From: Epiperipatus broadwayi
Taxonomy: Eukaryota; Onychophora; Udeonychophora; Euonychophora; Peripatidae
Direction: 5' to 3'
Assembly (NCBI GenBank): GCA_028023455.1
Contig: JAQFVV010007247.1
Location: forward strand, 58,929 to 122,928
Length of the DNA stretch: 64,000 nucleotides
Part shown: piece by piece, positions 12,408-24,987 of the stretch
How the letters are laid out: each line of letters opens with the position of its first letter
How positions within the stretch are numbered: the stretch's first letter is position 1
Notes under the pieces: model-generated
Database searches by the model: none
What the model was told of the DNA's origin: nothing
Seen by the model: the letters and a program-made list of their open reading frames with translations, nothing else
Made by a program: the position numbers and the translations under genes

Positions 12408-12730
12408 CGGTAAGTTTTAGTGAATTCATGATGGTTGTAGATAACTATGCAAAGTTTTTCGGGGTTAAAATGAGCTCACGGCCTTTGATTATTAGTTGAT
12501 CTTGGTGCTGGTTCCATAGGTTAGTCTCGTAAGCTTCTCTGGTGTCCATCGGTAACGATGTCAGCTAAAGCTCTGGTCTACTCTCATATGAAGAACTTTT
12601 TCATCATAGAGTGGTCTGGATTCTTTAATCCAAAACCAACCAAAAGAATATCAGGCAAACCAAGATGTTCCTCCAACTGAACCCCTCCTTTTTATACAAG
12701 AGGTCCAGTTTTCAGACTTCTGCGCATGCT
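12408..12730 (-). promoter_or_regulatory. Candidate promoter and first exon, - strand
   Basis: An island clearly richer in G and C than its surroundings. On the - strand it reads TGCGCATGC-like NRF1-type half-site at 12721-12729, TATA box TATAAAAAGG (12696-12687), then about 260 bases to a consensus splice donor CCG/GTAAGA (donor GT at 12407-12406). A 34-codon frame starting MDTREAYETNLWNQ is contained. It could be a host first exon or the U3/leader of an LTR element. No Inr is seen at the ideal spacing; transcript data would decide. Confidence 0.35.
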
Positions 12731-12739
12731 ATTATCATG

Positions 12740-13370
12740 GCATTTTATGTTTATAATCTTATACAGTCTTCATCATTTTTCAATTACTAATTTCTCATTT
12801 TTCATCAAGTTTTTTGGCCATCTTTAATTAGCTATACTTTTTCTTTTAGCTTATCTTTTTTTTACTTTTGGAATTCTTTTGTTCTCTCCAATTCTACTTT
12901 TATTTCTAATTACATTAAAAAAATACGAAAGAATAATTTAACTTTCATTGTACGTTATTTTTTAAAAAAAAAAATTAGTAGAAAAAAAATCTAAATTTAT
13001 TTTTATTTTTTTAGCTTTTACCAAATGCCAATATATTTGCAATGTATATAAATAAACGTTACAGTGCATATGTGACTCCCTTAAATTCAGAGAAGGAAAG
13101 TTTTTATAACATGTTGGATAACATTATTATAATAATCTCATTAAAAGGTCTTTTTTTTATTGGAGACATCTATGTATATATTGATACAAATAGAGGATTT
13201 GGGGCAAACATTATTGGAAATATTGATATTAGTGTCATAAATTCAAATGATTTGTTATTATTGAATTTATGCACAATATATGGGTTGATTATCACAAGCA
13301 TTTTATTTAAGCAGAACAAGTCACTATAAAGGAACATGAATGTAACCATGTTCAAAACAATGTATTTAAT
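12740..13370. other. AT-rich stretch with an unrecognised small frame
   Basis: A 95-codon frame at 13042-13329 (+) has no motif I recognise; LLLLNLCTIYGLI is vaguely reminiscent of endonuclease-domain text of a LINE (the part that precedes the LINE relic at 13980), but the match is too weak to call. Confidence 0.3.
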
Positions 13371-13379
13371 AGATTAAAT

Positions 13380-13871
13380 CAGTGGTGGGAAAATAGCAGC
13401 CTGAGGGCCACATGCAGCTTGCTAATAGTTTTTATGTGGCCCACCAAGACAATCAGAAAAATCCTCCTTGAACAGATTTCCTTCCTGTGCACAACCGAAG
13501 ATTTGTCTCATATTTTTAACTAGTATGGCCATGTAAATACACATGCACAGGATAGATACAAATTGCAGTGCTTTTCCAGTTGATCTGGTTAATTTCAATT
13601 TTGTCTTTGCATTAGTAAATATATACATTTCCAACCTTTGTGAACCATGAACCCTCTGAAAAAATGTAAAATTGGTGATGAATGTCATGTGTTTAATGAA
13701 GAATGAACAAAAAAATATTTCTTTGGTAATGCAGGGAATAAAGCAGTCTGTTTATTGTGTCATGAAAAAAAGGTGCAGCCTTCCGCTAACCTTTGCTTCC
13801 ACAAAGTGGCCCTCGATGCTGCCTTCTGCCAATATCTGTGGCCTCTGAGCCAAAACAATTTCCCACCCCTG
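13380..13871 (+). mobile_element. Non-autonomous hAT element, 492 bp, with transposase remnant
   Basis: Ends CAGTGGTGGGAAA and TTTCCCACCCCTG form 13-base terminal inverted repeats with one mismatch. A perfect 8-bp target duplication GATTAAAT lies at 13372-13379 and 13872-13879, as expected for hAT. Inside, near 13648-13790, is a broken frame MNPLKKCKIGDECHVF followed after a stop by KYFFGNAGNKAVCLLCHEK, which resembles the N-terminal zinc-finger region of GTF2IRD2/ZBED-type hAT transposases (CxxC present). It is an internally deleted derivative of such a transposon. Confidence 0.85.
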
Positions 13872-13979
13872 GATTAAATTATAAGTGTCAAAATAATGAG
13901 CATTTACAAGCATAGATTGTTGGACAGGTCATGGATTTTTGCATTCAAATGTTTAAATGATTATTACTTTAAAAAATAG

Positions 13980-14985
13980 TTACTTTTCCAATTATAATCG
14001 CAAGAGAATTGATGTTCAATCTTTAGAAAAATCCACTATTCATAGAAAATTTTAGCAGGTGTTAAACACTAAAATGGCAAATTTGAATCTTCATAAATAT
14101 AATATTTCTTCTAAAGAATGGAATTCCATTAAAAAGTGTCTTATGGATACAAGTAAATCTATTCTTCCATTCACTAAAAAGAATCATGATTGTTTTTTTT
14201 TTTTTTTTTGACAATAATCTTATTATCAGTGATTTGCTTAAACAAAACCCTATGGCAATTTCTGCTAGGTAGAATGGCAGTATAAATGTGAAATTTTATA
14301 ATAAATATAATGATCTGAAGGCATAAGTTCAGTGACTGACATGAAAACTTACTCCAAAAAAAGATATAATTGCTGATCATGGCACGACTAAATCTTTTTT
14401 GGTGCATTGGAAACAACTTATCGATCTAAAAAATGGTATCACAATCCTATTAAATCTAGCAATTACATTCTCATATGATGACAATGAAGGTTTGAACAGG
14501 TTGGAGGAATATTTTGATTTTTTGAATAATGACACAAAACTGGAGATGACAACTTTAAATGTTATAATCAGTTTATCTATTCTTTAGATTTAAATAAAGA
14601 TATCCAGTTTAGTCAAGTCAAAACAGTCCTTATAATTTTAAAAATACAAAGACTGCAGATGCTGATGAAATATCTGAAGAAATTTTAAAATATGATGCTG
14701 ATATATTAGCTTCAAAAGTATTGGATTTTTTTCAGAATATATGAATCTATGAAATTATGTCATCTGATATTATGGATGATTTTATTGTTCCTAATTTAAA
14801 AAACCAAGTGGTTAAACAAGTTACAGTACTACCATGGAATATCATTATTATTCAAGGATTTTATTGAATAGATGATTTCCAATCATAGAAGAATGGTTAC
14901 CAGAGGTTCAATGTGCTTTTAGGGAATGAAGAAGCAAAAACATGCTTTTATTGCTAGAAAAATACTAGAAAGGGATGGGGATTAT
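13980..14985 (+). pseudogene. LINE relic: linker and start of the reverse transcriptase
   Basis: Broken non-LTR retrotransposon ORF. After a linker (WNSIKKCLMDTSKSILPFTK, 14110 on) and VHWKQLIDLKNG (14399 on), RT motifs appear in different frames: DEISEEILKYDADILASKVL (14660-14720), SDIMDDFIVPNLKN (14764-14805), RILLNR then PIIEEWLPEVQCAFRE (14860-14925) and ARKILERDGDYN (14956 on). These match the fingers region of LINE RTs (consensus-like GADEIPAEILKYGG...RGISLL...QCGFRKGR). The element is cut at about 14985, where the tail of the next, oppositely oriented LINE begins. Confidence 0.75.
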
Positions 14986-14989
14986 AATA

Positions 14990-17640
14990 TTTTTATAATA
15001 TATTGCTATCATTATTTTCATTATTATTATTATTTTCAATCATTATTGATCCACTGCAGAATGATCTGTCCAAGTTCAGTCTATCGTCTCTGGTCTCTAG
15101 TCTTTTTTCTCCACATCACTCCAGTGCACTTCCTTGATCTCTTTCTAGGTCTTTTACAATCTCTTGGAATCCAGTTTAAGATTTCAATTGTCTATTTATT
15201 GTCATATTCTTTAACAATGTATCTATTCCACTTCCATTTTTGTCTCTTGATTCTTTCAATGATGTCAATAACATTTGTTTGTTCTCTCATCCATGTATTT
15301 CATTTTCAATCTCTTCTTGTTGCTCCTAATATAGATCTTTCCATGCTTTGTTGAATGGTCTAAAGTCTCTATACTGCTCTTCTAATAAGTGTCCAAGTTT
15401 TAGATCTGTAAGTAAGAATGAGTCATACTCATTTATTAAGAATCTTTTCTTTTCAAATACAAAGGCATATTTTCTTTTAATATTAAATTATTTCCATCAA
15501 AAACTCTCCAACCAAGTTTAATTCTAATATTAATTTTATTCATTATTTTTCCATCTGTAGTAATAATCTGACCAAGATATTTGTAGTTGTTAACTTTTTC
15601 TAACTTATCATTATCAATCTTTATTTTCTTCTTTTGAAAAAATCCAGTGAACATTATTTTAGGCTTTTTAATATTTATCTTTATTTCTACTTTCTTACTT
15701 TCATTTGATAACTCTTGCAACATTTCCTGACGCTCTAAAGCAATATATACAAAAACAATTACATCATCTGAAAAATCTAAATGAGCCAAATAACCTCCAT
15801 TTCCATTTATTCTCTTATCTTTCCATTTTAATCTACAAAATACTTCTTGCAAAACTGTTGTAAAAAGTTTTGGAGATATAGAATCATCCTATCTTACACC
15901 TTCCTGAATCCAATGTTGAATCACTGAAGAAATGCTTGTCGAATTAAATGTCTTTTCATACTCTATAAATCCAAAGCAATTCATATTCATTGGCCTTTCT
16001 ATAACTTCTCTCAATACTTGGATATGATCTACTGTACTTAAATCACTTGTAAATATAACTTGTTCTTTTGTTTAGTTAAAATATATAATTCATTGTATAT
16101 TAATTGTAATTATATTGGTAAAAGTTTTGTATAAAACTAACAAAAGACTAATAGATCTAGATTTTCTAATATCTTCTTTATTACTTTTTTAAAATATTAA
16201 TATTAATACTGCATTCTTCCCATTACCTGGTACAACTTTATCATTTAGATATTTGGTATATAACTTTGCCAAAAAAATTTCTGTTTTACTTCTGCTTCTT
16301 TTAAGATATCAATTATAAGTACATCATTACCTGGAGCTTTTCTTGTCTTTATAAATTTAATTACATGTCTCACTCCTGCATTTAAAATCCTGTGCAATTC
16401 AGATATAGTAGTTGTAGGAGATAGTTTTCTTTGATATTTATTTGAATATAAATCTTCATAGGACTCTTCTACACATTTTTGATGTCATCTCTCTTTTTAG
16501 TAATAGTTCCACCTTTTTTTTATTGTGGAATCAGTAGCAAGATGTTGCTACTTTTATTCTCTTCTATAGCTTTCATTGCTAATTCACAATTATACTTTCT
16601 TATCTTGTTATCACCTCTTTTCCACACTATTTTACAAAATTCAAGATATTCAATTTCTCTTAATGCATCATTTATATATTTTTTCATATTTCTTCTTTTC
16701 TTCATTTTATCTCAGTAGACATTTTATTGGTCAATTGCTGTTTTTTTGTACCATCTATCTTTTTCATAGTTTTTAAAAATTCATTCAAATCTGAATCATG
16801 TTCAAAATCTGTTAATATTTGGAAATGATTTACAAGTTCTAATTAAAATTTATTGGAATGTTTCTGAAGATTAGGAATATCACCTGTGAATACAGTTTTT
16901 TTTATAATAATTTTTGTTTCTTTAGTTGTGCATCAATATGTATCTTACATGTCATTAATCAATGATCATTTCTTGTGCTAAATTTATTAAGGTCATCACA
17001 ATCTTGAAATATATATTTTATGTTAGTCAAAATAGAAATCAATTCACTGTACCTTCATTTGGACACTTCCATGTCCATTTCCATTTAACATTTTTTCAAA
17101 AAAAGAATTCATAATATAAAGGTGTTTTTTTCATACAAACTTCACACATTTATGACCTCTTTCATTTCTATCACCATAAGTAAATTTTTCTCCAGAATTT
17201 TCATCTTTGAATTGTTTACCGGTATTAGGATTTTAGATTCCCATGACAAATTTAAAATGTTGTTTTGTCTGATCAAAAGACTTTTGTACATCCATATACC
17301 TATTTTATTATCAGAATGAGAAATTGTTGGGGCACAAATCTGAATTATCTGCATATGATATCTGTTAGTAAGTTAAATATCTAATCTTGCCATGCTGTTT
17401 GATACATTGTCAATATCCCCAATGTTGTTCTTCCACTTTTTATTTATAATCAATCCTATTCCATTTGTATTTTAAATGTTTGTACCTTTATAGTACAGTA
17501 TATGTCTATTTTTTAAATCAATTGTCTCTTCACCTTTTCTTCTAACTTCATAAAGTCCAATAATTTCCCATTTATACGAGACAATTCTTCAAATTCTTGC
17601 AATGTGCATTCACTTTCTGTAGTAAGTACCTAAATATACT
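14990..17640 (-). pseudogene. RTE-like LINE remnant (endonuclease, RT, C-terminal domain, ATT tail)
   Basis: Read on the - strand: endonuclease part at 17640-16900 (GLYEVRRKGEETIDLKNRHI; IIQICAPTISHSD, the APT block of apurinic endonucleases, 17350 down), RT from about 16440 (PGNDVLIIDILKEA), RT palm at 15790 (LAHLDFSDDVIVF; the catalytic FADD is FSDD), thumb (NNYKYLGQIITTDGKIMN, 15590), and C-terminal GATRRD...WKWNRYI...WIPRDCKRPRKRS (15340-15140), ending in ATT-rich repeats at 15007-15045, the kind of 3' tail seen in RTE-type LINEs. Frameshifts and stops break it, the longest clean frame being 138 codons at 15852-15436. A related fragment lies at 60600-60960 and a 3' end at 39700-40085. Confidence 0.8.
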
Positions 17641-17756
17641 GTTGTTACCAAATGGCAGCAGGGAAAATTAACAAGGGTAATTTTTAGCACCTTTGAACTT
17701 TGGTGCACCAATCACTGCCTTTTCTGGAAACTTTACAGCCTCTTGAGATTAAGGGC

Positions 17757-17800
17757 CATGATTTATATGCATGATTTATATGCATGATTTATGTGCATAT
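17757..17800. repeat. Short tandem repeat, 13-16 bp unit
   Basis: Three consecutive copies of CATGATTTATATG-like units, the last with one change. Confidence 0.7.
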
Positions 17801-18345
17801 TTCAGATCTTATTTCATACTTCTTTAATAATGAAAATTTTTGCCATATCATTCTTATAGTAGACCAAAAAAAACTTGGTTCATTAGTTCTAGTCTAATGA
17901 TCTATTGCTTTTAATTTTAACATGTCCATATCATGCTCTTAAAGTCTTACTATGATTATATTTTCATTAACTGCAAACCTGATTTCATCTATTGAATGAG
18001 AAACTCTTCCCTTCTTACTATTTCACTTTTCATTTCAAAGAGACTATACATCCTATACATATTTAATCAGTTTACTGATGATTTTACCAATAGCATCCTC
18101 CATACAAAAAATAAACAAGTTTTAAATTCAGGTTGCAATATTTTTTTCATTTAAATCTGTGTATTACAAAACTCTTTATCACTAATCACTGAGTATATAT
18201 AATATAGTTTTCATGAATAGTGTTAAATAGGCAGTTTCCCCTTATTTTTTAATGCACAGTAGCTTCATAAAAATGGCATCAGAATGTTCTTCATCTGATA
18301 TTACAACAGAAATCTTTGTTCAACATTTCACAATAAAGTAACTAA

Positions 18346-19225
18346 TAATAAATCTATTATTATAAAGTGCTGAAAACTTTGAAATTATTCAAACCAAAGT
18401 CAATGTCTGATAATATGCTACTTCTTAAATATTATAAATTTCTATGCACTTGCCAGCTGGTAAGAGTTTAAAAAACTTAAGTGAATCACTTAAGTTTACA
18501 GCATACATTCTATATACACCAACTCTTACAGACCATGCTTAAATCAAGGTTTGAGTCTATTGTGTGCCTGATGTTATAATCAAATATTCAATTGTACAAA
18601 TCTATTTAACCCATAGCAGGAGAAAGACAGTGTTTCATTTTTAAATAGATTTGTACAATTGAATATTTGATTATAACATCAGGCACACAATAGACTCAAG
18701 CCCTGATTTAAGCATGGTCTGTAAGAGTTGGTGTATATAGAATGTACACTCTAAACTTAAGTGATTCACCTAAGTTATTTAAACTCTTACCAGTGAGTGA
18801 GTGTGTGGAAATTTATAATATTTAAAAAGTAGTTCATTATTGGAGACTGACTTCTGTTTGAATAATTTAAAAGTTTACAGTGTTTTATAATAATAGATTT
18901 ACATTTATAAGTCGTTTGTCTAATCGTAGGTGGTGAAAAATGAGACCCTGTCTTTCTCCTGTGATGGGTTAAATAGATTTGTATAATTATATAATAAATA
19001 TAGATTTGTACAATTGAATATTTGCTTATAACATCAGGTAGACAATAGACTCAAGCCCTGATTTAAGCATAGGCTGTAAGAGTTGGTGTATATAGAATGT
19101 ACCTCTAAACTTAAGTGATTCACTTAAGTTTTTTAAACTCTTACTGGCAGGCGAGTGCGTGGAAATTTATAATATTTAAGCAGTCGCGCATTATCGAAGA
19201 TTGACTTTCGTTTGAACAATAACTA
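18346..19225. repeat. Long fold-back repeat with an extra arm
   Basis: Left arm 18346-18625 and right arm 18637-18905 are reverse complements over about 270 bp (key blocks: CACCAACTCTTACAGACCATG versus its complement near 18713-18735). A third, direct copy of the right arm follows at about 18935-19220, preceded by a complement of the central segment (TCTTTCTCCTGTGATGGG versus CCCATAGCAGGAGAAAGA). No coding capacity. The three-arm arrangement is discussed in the findings. Confidence 0.75.
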
Positions 19226-19229
19226 ATAA

Positions 19230-20400
19230 TAAGTAAAAATAATTCCCTAAAAATTATGCTTCACATAATAATAGGTAATTCCTAAAGAGTACAGTTTCTG
19301 TTGGTAGACTATTAGCCATTGTTAGAGCGTAAATATCAATATAGCATTCATTAAAGGATCACTATATATAATGATTTTTGTGGATCCTAAATCCAAAGTT
19401 AATTATTACTAAAGAACATTTTAAAACTTATTGAGACTGATTTAATTCTATTATAAAGTTATCAATACTATGAACGTTTTGTGATTAATACCAGTCTAGA
19501 CTATTCTGAAAGTTTCCTTTTTTTTAAGAGAACCCTTAGAGTAATATTAATGCCCTTAATTTTAATGGAACAGTAGTCTGAATCAAAGTCATCAGACTTA
19601 CTTTTGTGATCTTCTTAAGAGCAGATTAAATGTATTTTACAAACTAAAGATTTAATGTATATTTTTTCTGTGTCTTACTTTTTATTTAAAAAAAAAAAGA
19701 TATGAATAAGGATTAATTTGAAAAAAGGGAGAGAATTTTACCTCCGTTTTGGATGAGAAGTTGTTCGAATTTTTTATTCAGATTTTTTTTTTTTTTACAT
19801 TTTAAAGTAAAAATTTTCAAATGAAATGACAAAATTAATTCTCAATTTTTATATTCTTTGCTTAATCATTGCTTATTTCATCATAAATCAATATAACTTA
19901 TAATTTTGTCTTTAGCAAATTATTTGATAATGAAATGAAAAAGAATAAATTCATTTTATAAAGTAGTGATGAAATAATTTATATAATGGAATAAAAAAAA
20001 TGAGAGGGAATTTCATATTGTAGTCAATTGACCAGATAATGATGATGATGATGATGATTATTATTATTATTATTTATCTTCAATTGCTTTGATGAAGATT
20101 CAGTTCATAGATATTGTGTTCTAAAGATAACCACACTTACGATTGAGCTAGTTGTCCATAGTAGCAAGTATTGTATGATCATTTATACATATATGTATAT
20201 TCGTATGTATTTATAGTTTATTTTTGATTTAGACAGTTGTTAGACAATTCACAAATTATTAGACTTAAAGAGATAACATTTATATATTATATACACTAAT
20301 ACATATTGTGCCATCATTATTTCAATAATTTATTTATTTAATGTATGGCCTTATTCCATTTTTAAGCAATTAACTATTAACAAAATGTCATAAAAAAATC
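19230..20400. other. AT-rich stretch without recognised genes
   Basis: Nothing supported apart from the microsatellite at 20036-20080. Confidence 0.5.
20036..20080 (+). repeat. Compound ATG/ATT microsatellite
   Basis: Seven ATG units followed by about seven ATT units. Tails of this kind end RTE-type LINEs, but I see no coding remnant directly upstream. Confidence 0.7.
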
Positions 20401-22560
20401 TATAAAAATTCCAATCAGGAAATAGATTTCTTAAAAATTAATTATCTTTAGTTCTGCCACAGTATCCATAACAGGCACTAACTATGTAGTTCATAGTTTT
20501 TGTTTCAGCACATTTTTATAGAGCATTGACTTGTAAATTTCATTTATGAAACAGATAATTACATAATCATGGGTTATCCTGAAACTGGTAGTAAGATTCC
20601 AGTTGTGTGGTCCAGAAAAATCAAATTTAATTGGATTTATAATGGATCTGAAAAAATCTGTTTGAATCCTGTTAAGAATTATTATTTTTATTATATTACA
20701 GATTTTTAGTTGAACATTAAAATAAGATTTTGATTTGAGAGGATTCTTTAATGTAAAATTATATCTTCAGTTTTTTTATACATTTTCATTGTCCAATTTT
20801 TTTTCTACTTCTGACAGATCAATATATAAAAGAGTAATAATATTGCTCATAAATAGAAGTTAATGAGGAAAATTTTTCTTAACAAATGACACATTATTCA
20901 CAAACTGCAAGTAGTGCCAAACAATTTTACATTTAAAAAAATTAATTATAATTTAACCTTAAATAAATAAAGAAAATAAGTAGTCTAAGAGCTAAGATTA
21001 TTCATAAATAACATGAGTTATAATTGGGTTTCAACTATTATTACCAAAGATTTATTTAGATTAAAAGATCTTTACCTATTGCTTAGATGAAAAATTTAGT
21101 ATACTCTCTTTATTGGATAAGAAATAAGATTCTAGTTTTCATTTTTAGAAAAAAGACAGTTGTGAGACGTCAAAGAAATATTATCAACACAGGTAAATTA
21201 TCTAGATTCTCTTATAAGAAGATCAAAGTTGATGAAAGACCTGTGGAAAATCATTTTGTAAAATTTTGTTTTATTGTGATTGTCATTTACTGTCACTTTA
21301 ATTTTTCTATTAAAGAGCATTTTGTCAAAAAATTAATGGTTTTCTTGCATTTAAACATTTTTGGAGCTTTTAGAAAATCATTTTTTCAAAACAAAATTAT
21401 AAGCTGAAGTTACATCAATAAAGATAGAACCAGTTTTTTTTCACAAGTCTTTTTTAATGTAAGTGATCAAGCACAAAACTTGTTCATAGCAGTTTTTCTG
21501 GTCTAAAACCAATCTACTTTACAGTAGATATATGATTCCAACTATTGACAACATTTTTAATATAATTTCATCGATAAGCTAATGGTGAAGACATAGTAAT
21601 GATATTTGATAATAATTTGGTTTTTCTAAATCTTTTAAAAACTCTAAAACCTTTCATAATTTAAAACTGTTTGAGGCAAGATTTAAGTTCATCTGTGAGT
21701 ACTGATTTTACATGATTGATATTATAGAAACATTGTGAAAAATGAGTTTGAAATTCTGTACTACTGGTGCTCTTTCTCATTCCATCAATCATGACTTTAG
21801 AAGTCTGATATGTCAGATTATCATCTTCATTAGCAGTGGTAATAATAATAGTTTTATAGATACTTTTATATTTTAAAGCTTACATAAAAGTGATCAGGAC
21901 TTATGATTAGATCTTGTAAATTTTTGCTTCTCTATGGTTCATCTCGCTTTTTTTTCATATCACCCAGTGATTTTTTTATTAATTTGTAATAAATTTCTGA
22001 ATCTTTGGTAAACAAAACATAATTATGAAAACCATGGCTGATTTTGTTACAATCTGGAATGACTTTCATTAATATACATCCTCTTTGGCAGTTGTTTTTT
22101 AAATTTATTAAACCTATCACAGAAAAAAGAAATTGGAGAGGGTTCTATTAATATTTAACTCAGGATATCAAATAGTTAAGTTTCAGTTAGGTTTCCTTAA
22201 ATACCATCTTGGAACAGGATAATCTTCAACTATAAGAATATGAATTCTAAGATTGATTTGGACTTTGTTTCTATGATAGAAATGATTCAATATTAGTAGT
22301 TCAGTAGGTAATGATGGACCATTTTTGTTCCCACAAAACATAAATCAGTGATTGCCTTTGTTTCCCATCTGCATGAATGAATATTTCTCTTTGCTTAAGA
22401 TCATAAAATAAATGTATGTTGTTTAAATTCCTCCATTCTAAATGTGGACAATCTTTTTAATCTCACTCACATATCCCCCCAAAACTAGTATGAGAATTGG
22501 AATCTCCTATAAATACAGAAGAGGGGAGTGACATCAATTTGTATTAAAAGATTTGTAAAT
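20400..22560 (-). pseudogene. LINE remnant of Jockey-like type
   Basis: On the - strand, degenerate RT blocks in shifting frames: RNLLQINKKI and SKVMIDGMRKSTSS (about 22000-21760), then IGFRPEKL...TSFVLDHLH (21540-21470), then IDVTSAYNFVLKK (21420-21380), where Jockey-type RTs have D-L-T-A-A-Y-D-T-V-W, and KVTVNDNHNKTKFYK then STGLSS (21300-21220), where they have NGLPQGS. The region 22120-21932 (KVIPDCNKISHGFHNY) is the linker before the RT, and part of an endonuclease may lie up to 22560. The 3' limit is uncertain; homology may stop near 20990. Different LINE type from the RTE-like one at 15-17.6 kb. Confidence 0.6.
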
Positions 22561-22950
22561 GTCATGCTCATAAGAATTATTTATGAAAAATGGTGATTGA
22601 TGTATAATATGAAAGTATATCAAAAAAGATTCTCTACAAATTAATTGATCAGCAGAAAGTTAATGTAATTATTTCAGAAGATTCACTATTCTTCTAATAA
22701 TACACATTTTCTTCAAATTCCTAATTTATATTGTCTATTAATAGAGTGTACTCAACATGATATTTTCAATCAGTGTTCTTCCACTGCAATCGCAAGATAT
22801 TTTTTATTCCAGTTTCACTAATTCATGCCGTCCTCTCCATAATTTCAGTAAATGTTCTTATTGACTTTGTCTATTTCACATATAGTCTCTTCCTATATCT
22901 TTTACAATATCTAAAAATGTAATTTAGAATTTTAATTATCTATATAATTA
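22560..22950. other. AT-rich stretch without recognised genes
   Basis: Possible outer end of the LINE relic before it; nothing else supported. Confidence 0.35.
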
Positions 22951-22954
22951 ATAA

Positions 22955-23112
22955 GCGTCTGAAAAATACGAAGGTAGGGACCTCGCTATGAAGCGTAAGC
23001 TTGTGTTTTAAGACCTATAGAGATGAAGCGTAAGCTTGTGTTTTAAGACCTATAGAGGTCCCTACCTTCGTATTTTTCAGACGCTTATTTCTAAGGTTAC
23101 AGCCTTAGTAAA
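22955..23112. repeat. Fold-back MITE with tandemly duplicated centre
   Basis: Outer arms GCGTCTGAAAAATACG (22956 on) and CGTATTTTTCAGACGC (23070-23085) are complementary and continue through GAAGGTAGGGACCTC / GAGGTCCCTACCTTC. Between them the block ATGAAGCGTAAGCTTGTG... ending CCTATAGAG occurs twice in direct orientation (22988-23022 and 23023-23058). The right end AGGTTACAGCCTTAGTAAA is the same terminus as the MITE at 49298-49558. Confidence 0.75.
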
Positions 23113-23115
23113 TTA

Positions 23116-24047
23116 TTACTTAATATAATAATGGGCGTTTAATAAAATTTATAATTACAACTTTAAATTATCAATATAATTGTATATATATATGAGCACA
23201 TCTTTATTTTAAATTAATAATTTTTTTATGATTCTATTTGTTTTTTCATTCATATTTTACTTTTAATCTCCTCTTTCTTGACAGTATGGTCATTAGTTTT
23301 AGAATTGTTTTTTCTTTTTAGTTTAATATCTGGAATTTATTTAATCACGATACATAAATATATATGTAAGTGGATTTATTCACTTTTTAAATATATCACA
23401 TGGAGCTTATTAAGCTCAGACCATTGTCCTGTTATGATGACTAAGTGTTTGAATATTTAGCAATATCTGGAAAGCTAGCTTTTAATCATACTATCGATTA
23501 TTTAAGGGTTTGGTCTGTTAATTTATACTGAGCCTTAGTTTAAAATGTTAAAGTGAGACTTGCATTAGAAGCGCTGACATTTATTATATAATTAATAAAA
23601 TAAAAAAGTAGCATTTTCTTTTACATTAATTCAATTTTTAAAATGTATCAATTAAATTTGCTGCTAAAAAATGATTATATTTCTAATGTAGTCATTTATA
23701 TATTTAAAAAATTGAAATTAATCATTTAACATTTCATTGTTGCTGTTGTTGTAAGAAAAAAGTGAAAATTTGTAGACAGAATTAAAAAAAAATGATGTTA
23801 ATAAAATTCTAAGAAAATTTTTTAAAAAACTTCTTTAAAAAATAGACTTATATATAAAACAAAAGTCTAATTTAAATTAGTTTATTAATGGTATATTATT
23901 TTATATACATTTATTAAATTATTATTTTAAAACCTGATGGAGGGTATGCATTCAGGGGATGCACTTGCCTAGTGTACAATATAGGTGACGCACATAGGTG
24001 CAAAAGATTTCAGGCAAAAAGGAAATCATAGAAAAATATTGTTCATT
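23116..24047. other. AT-rich stretch without recognised genes
   Basis: The 60-codon frame at 23278-23460 is hydrophobic low-complexity text with no recognised family. Confidence 0.45.
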
Positions 24048-24055
24048 AATTATAT

Positions 24056-24363
24056 CAGCGGTCACCAACCTTTTTGCACTTAAGAGCACATTCTATAATA
24101 CCGGCCAGGTGGCGGGCACCATTTATTTTTTCAATGTAAATTTATAGTTGGATATTGTTAATGATAGACCCTTTTACGATGTAAAAGTATAGTATGATCT
24201 ACAATTTGATTACAATATAATACAATAATTTATAAGAAATCTTAAAAATTAAATTTATTTGTATCAGATAAATAATTTTTTATCGTGTTCGGATAGCGGC
24301 GGGCACACGTAAAATGGTCTGCAGGCGCCATGACACCCGCGGGCATAGGGTTTGGGACCCCTG
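24056..24363. mobile_element. Small hAT-type MITE, 308 bp
   Basis: Ends CAGCGGTCACCAACC and GGTTTGGGACCCCTG are imperfect terminal inverted repeats, flanked by a perfect 8-bp target duplication AATTATAT (24048-24055 and 24364-24371). GC-rich ends (GCGGGCACC..., ...GCGGGCACACG) give a further subterminal repeat. No coding sequence; it would need a hAT transposase in trans. Confidence 0.85.
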
Positions 24364-24592
24364 AATTATATCAACATAAATTACATTTTTGTTAAATGTT
24401 ATTTTTATTTTATAGATTTATCTCAAATTTATGATCACTTATTTATTATTATTCTTTAAGGTCTTATTTTATTCTGATCCTAATTCTAGCAAGTAGTTTA
24501 GCAGAAACGATTAAATATTTGAACTTGCTTGAGTTTATTGTTTGCATAATGACATGCATCTGAATTGGTTCAAATTCGCATTGCTCTAAACA

Positions 24593-24788
24593 TATATAAG
24601 AAAATCTGCTGCAGTCTTTAACTTTATTCTATATTCTGTTGTTATAGTAAATGTACTATATCGTATCACTAATCAAAAAGGCATCTGTTGTAAGTTTTTG
24701 TATTTTGACATAGGTCAATAAAGCAATCCATCAGTAGTAACATAATAATAAGAACAAGAAGCAAATTTGTATTTGAACTAAGGTGAGT
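24593..24788 (+). promoter_or_regulatory. Possible TATA box and non-coding first exon of the hAT gene
   Basis: TATATAAG at 24593-24600 is followed about 180 bases later by a consensus splice donor AAG/GTGAGT (GT at 24783-24784). A pyrimidine tract and acceptor TTTTCTTCAATTAG end at 25587, directly before the ATG at 25588 that opens the hAT transposase remnant. This suggests a 5' UTR exon and an intron of about 805 bp, which now contains the palindrome at 24988-25407. Inference from splice consensus only. Confidence 0.35.
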
Positions 24789-24987
24789 TATTTATTCTTA
24801 TTTAATGTAATATATTGTTTATCATTTAATTAAACCACTAAGCATCACATGATCACCATCTAATTCCGTTAAACTGTCATGAAAAAATTAAATTTTCAAG
24901 CTTACAGATATTTTGCTAAAGAAATTAATATATATATATGTAATAATTTGACATTTTATTTTAATATTAATGTTTATTTAAGTTAAT

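Noticed and set aside
16479-17319. Hydrophobic + strand frames at 16479-16776 and 17122-17319
   Set aside because: They are antisense shadows of the - strand RTE-like LINE.
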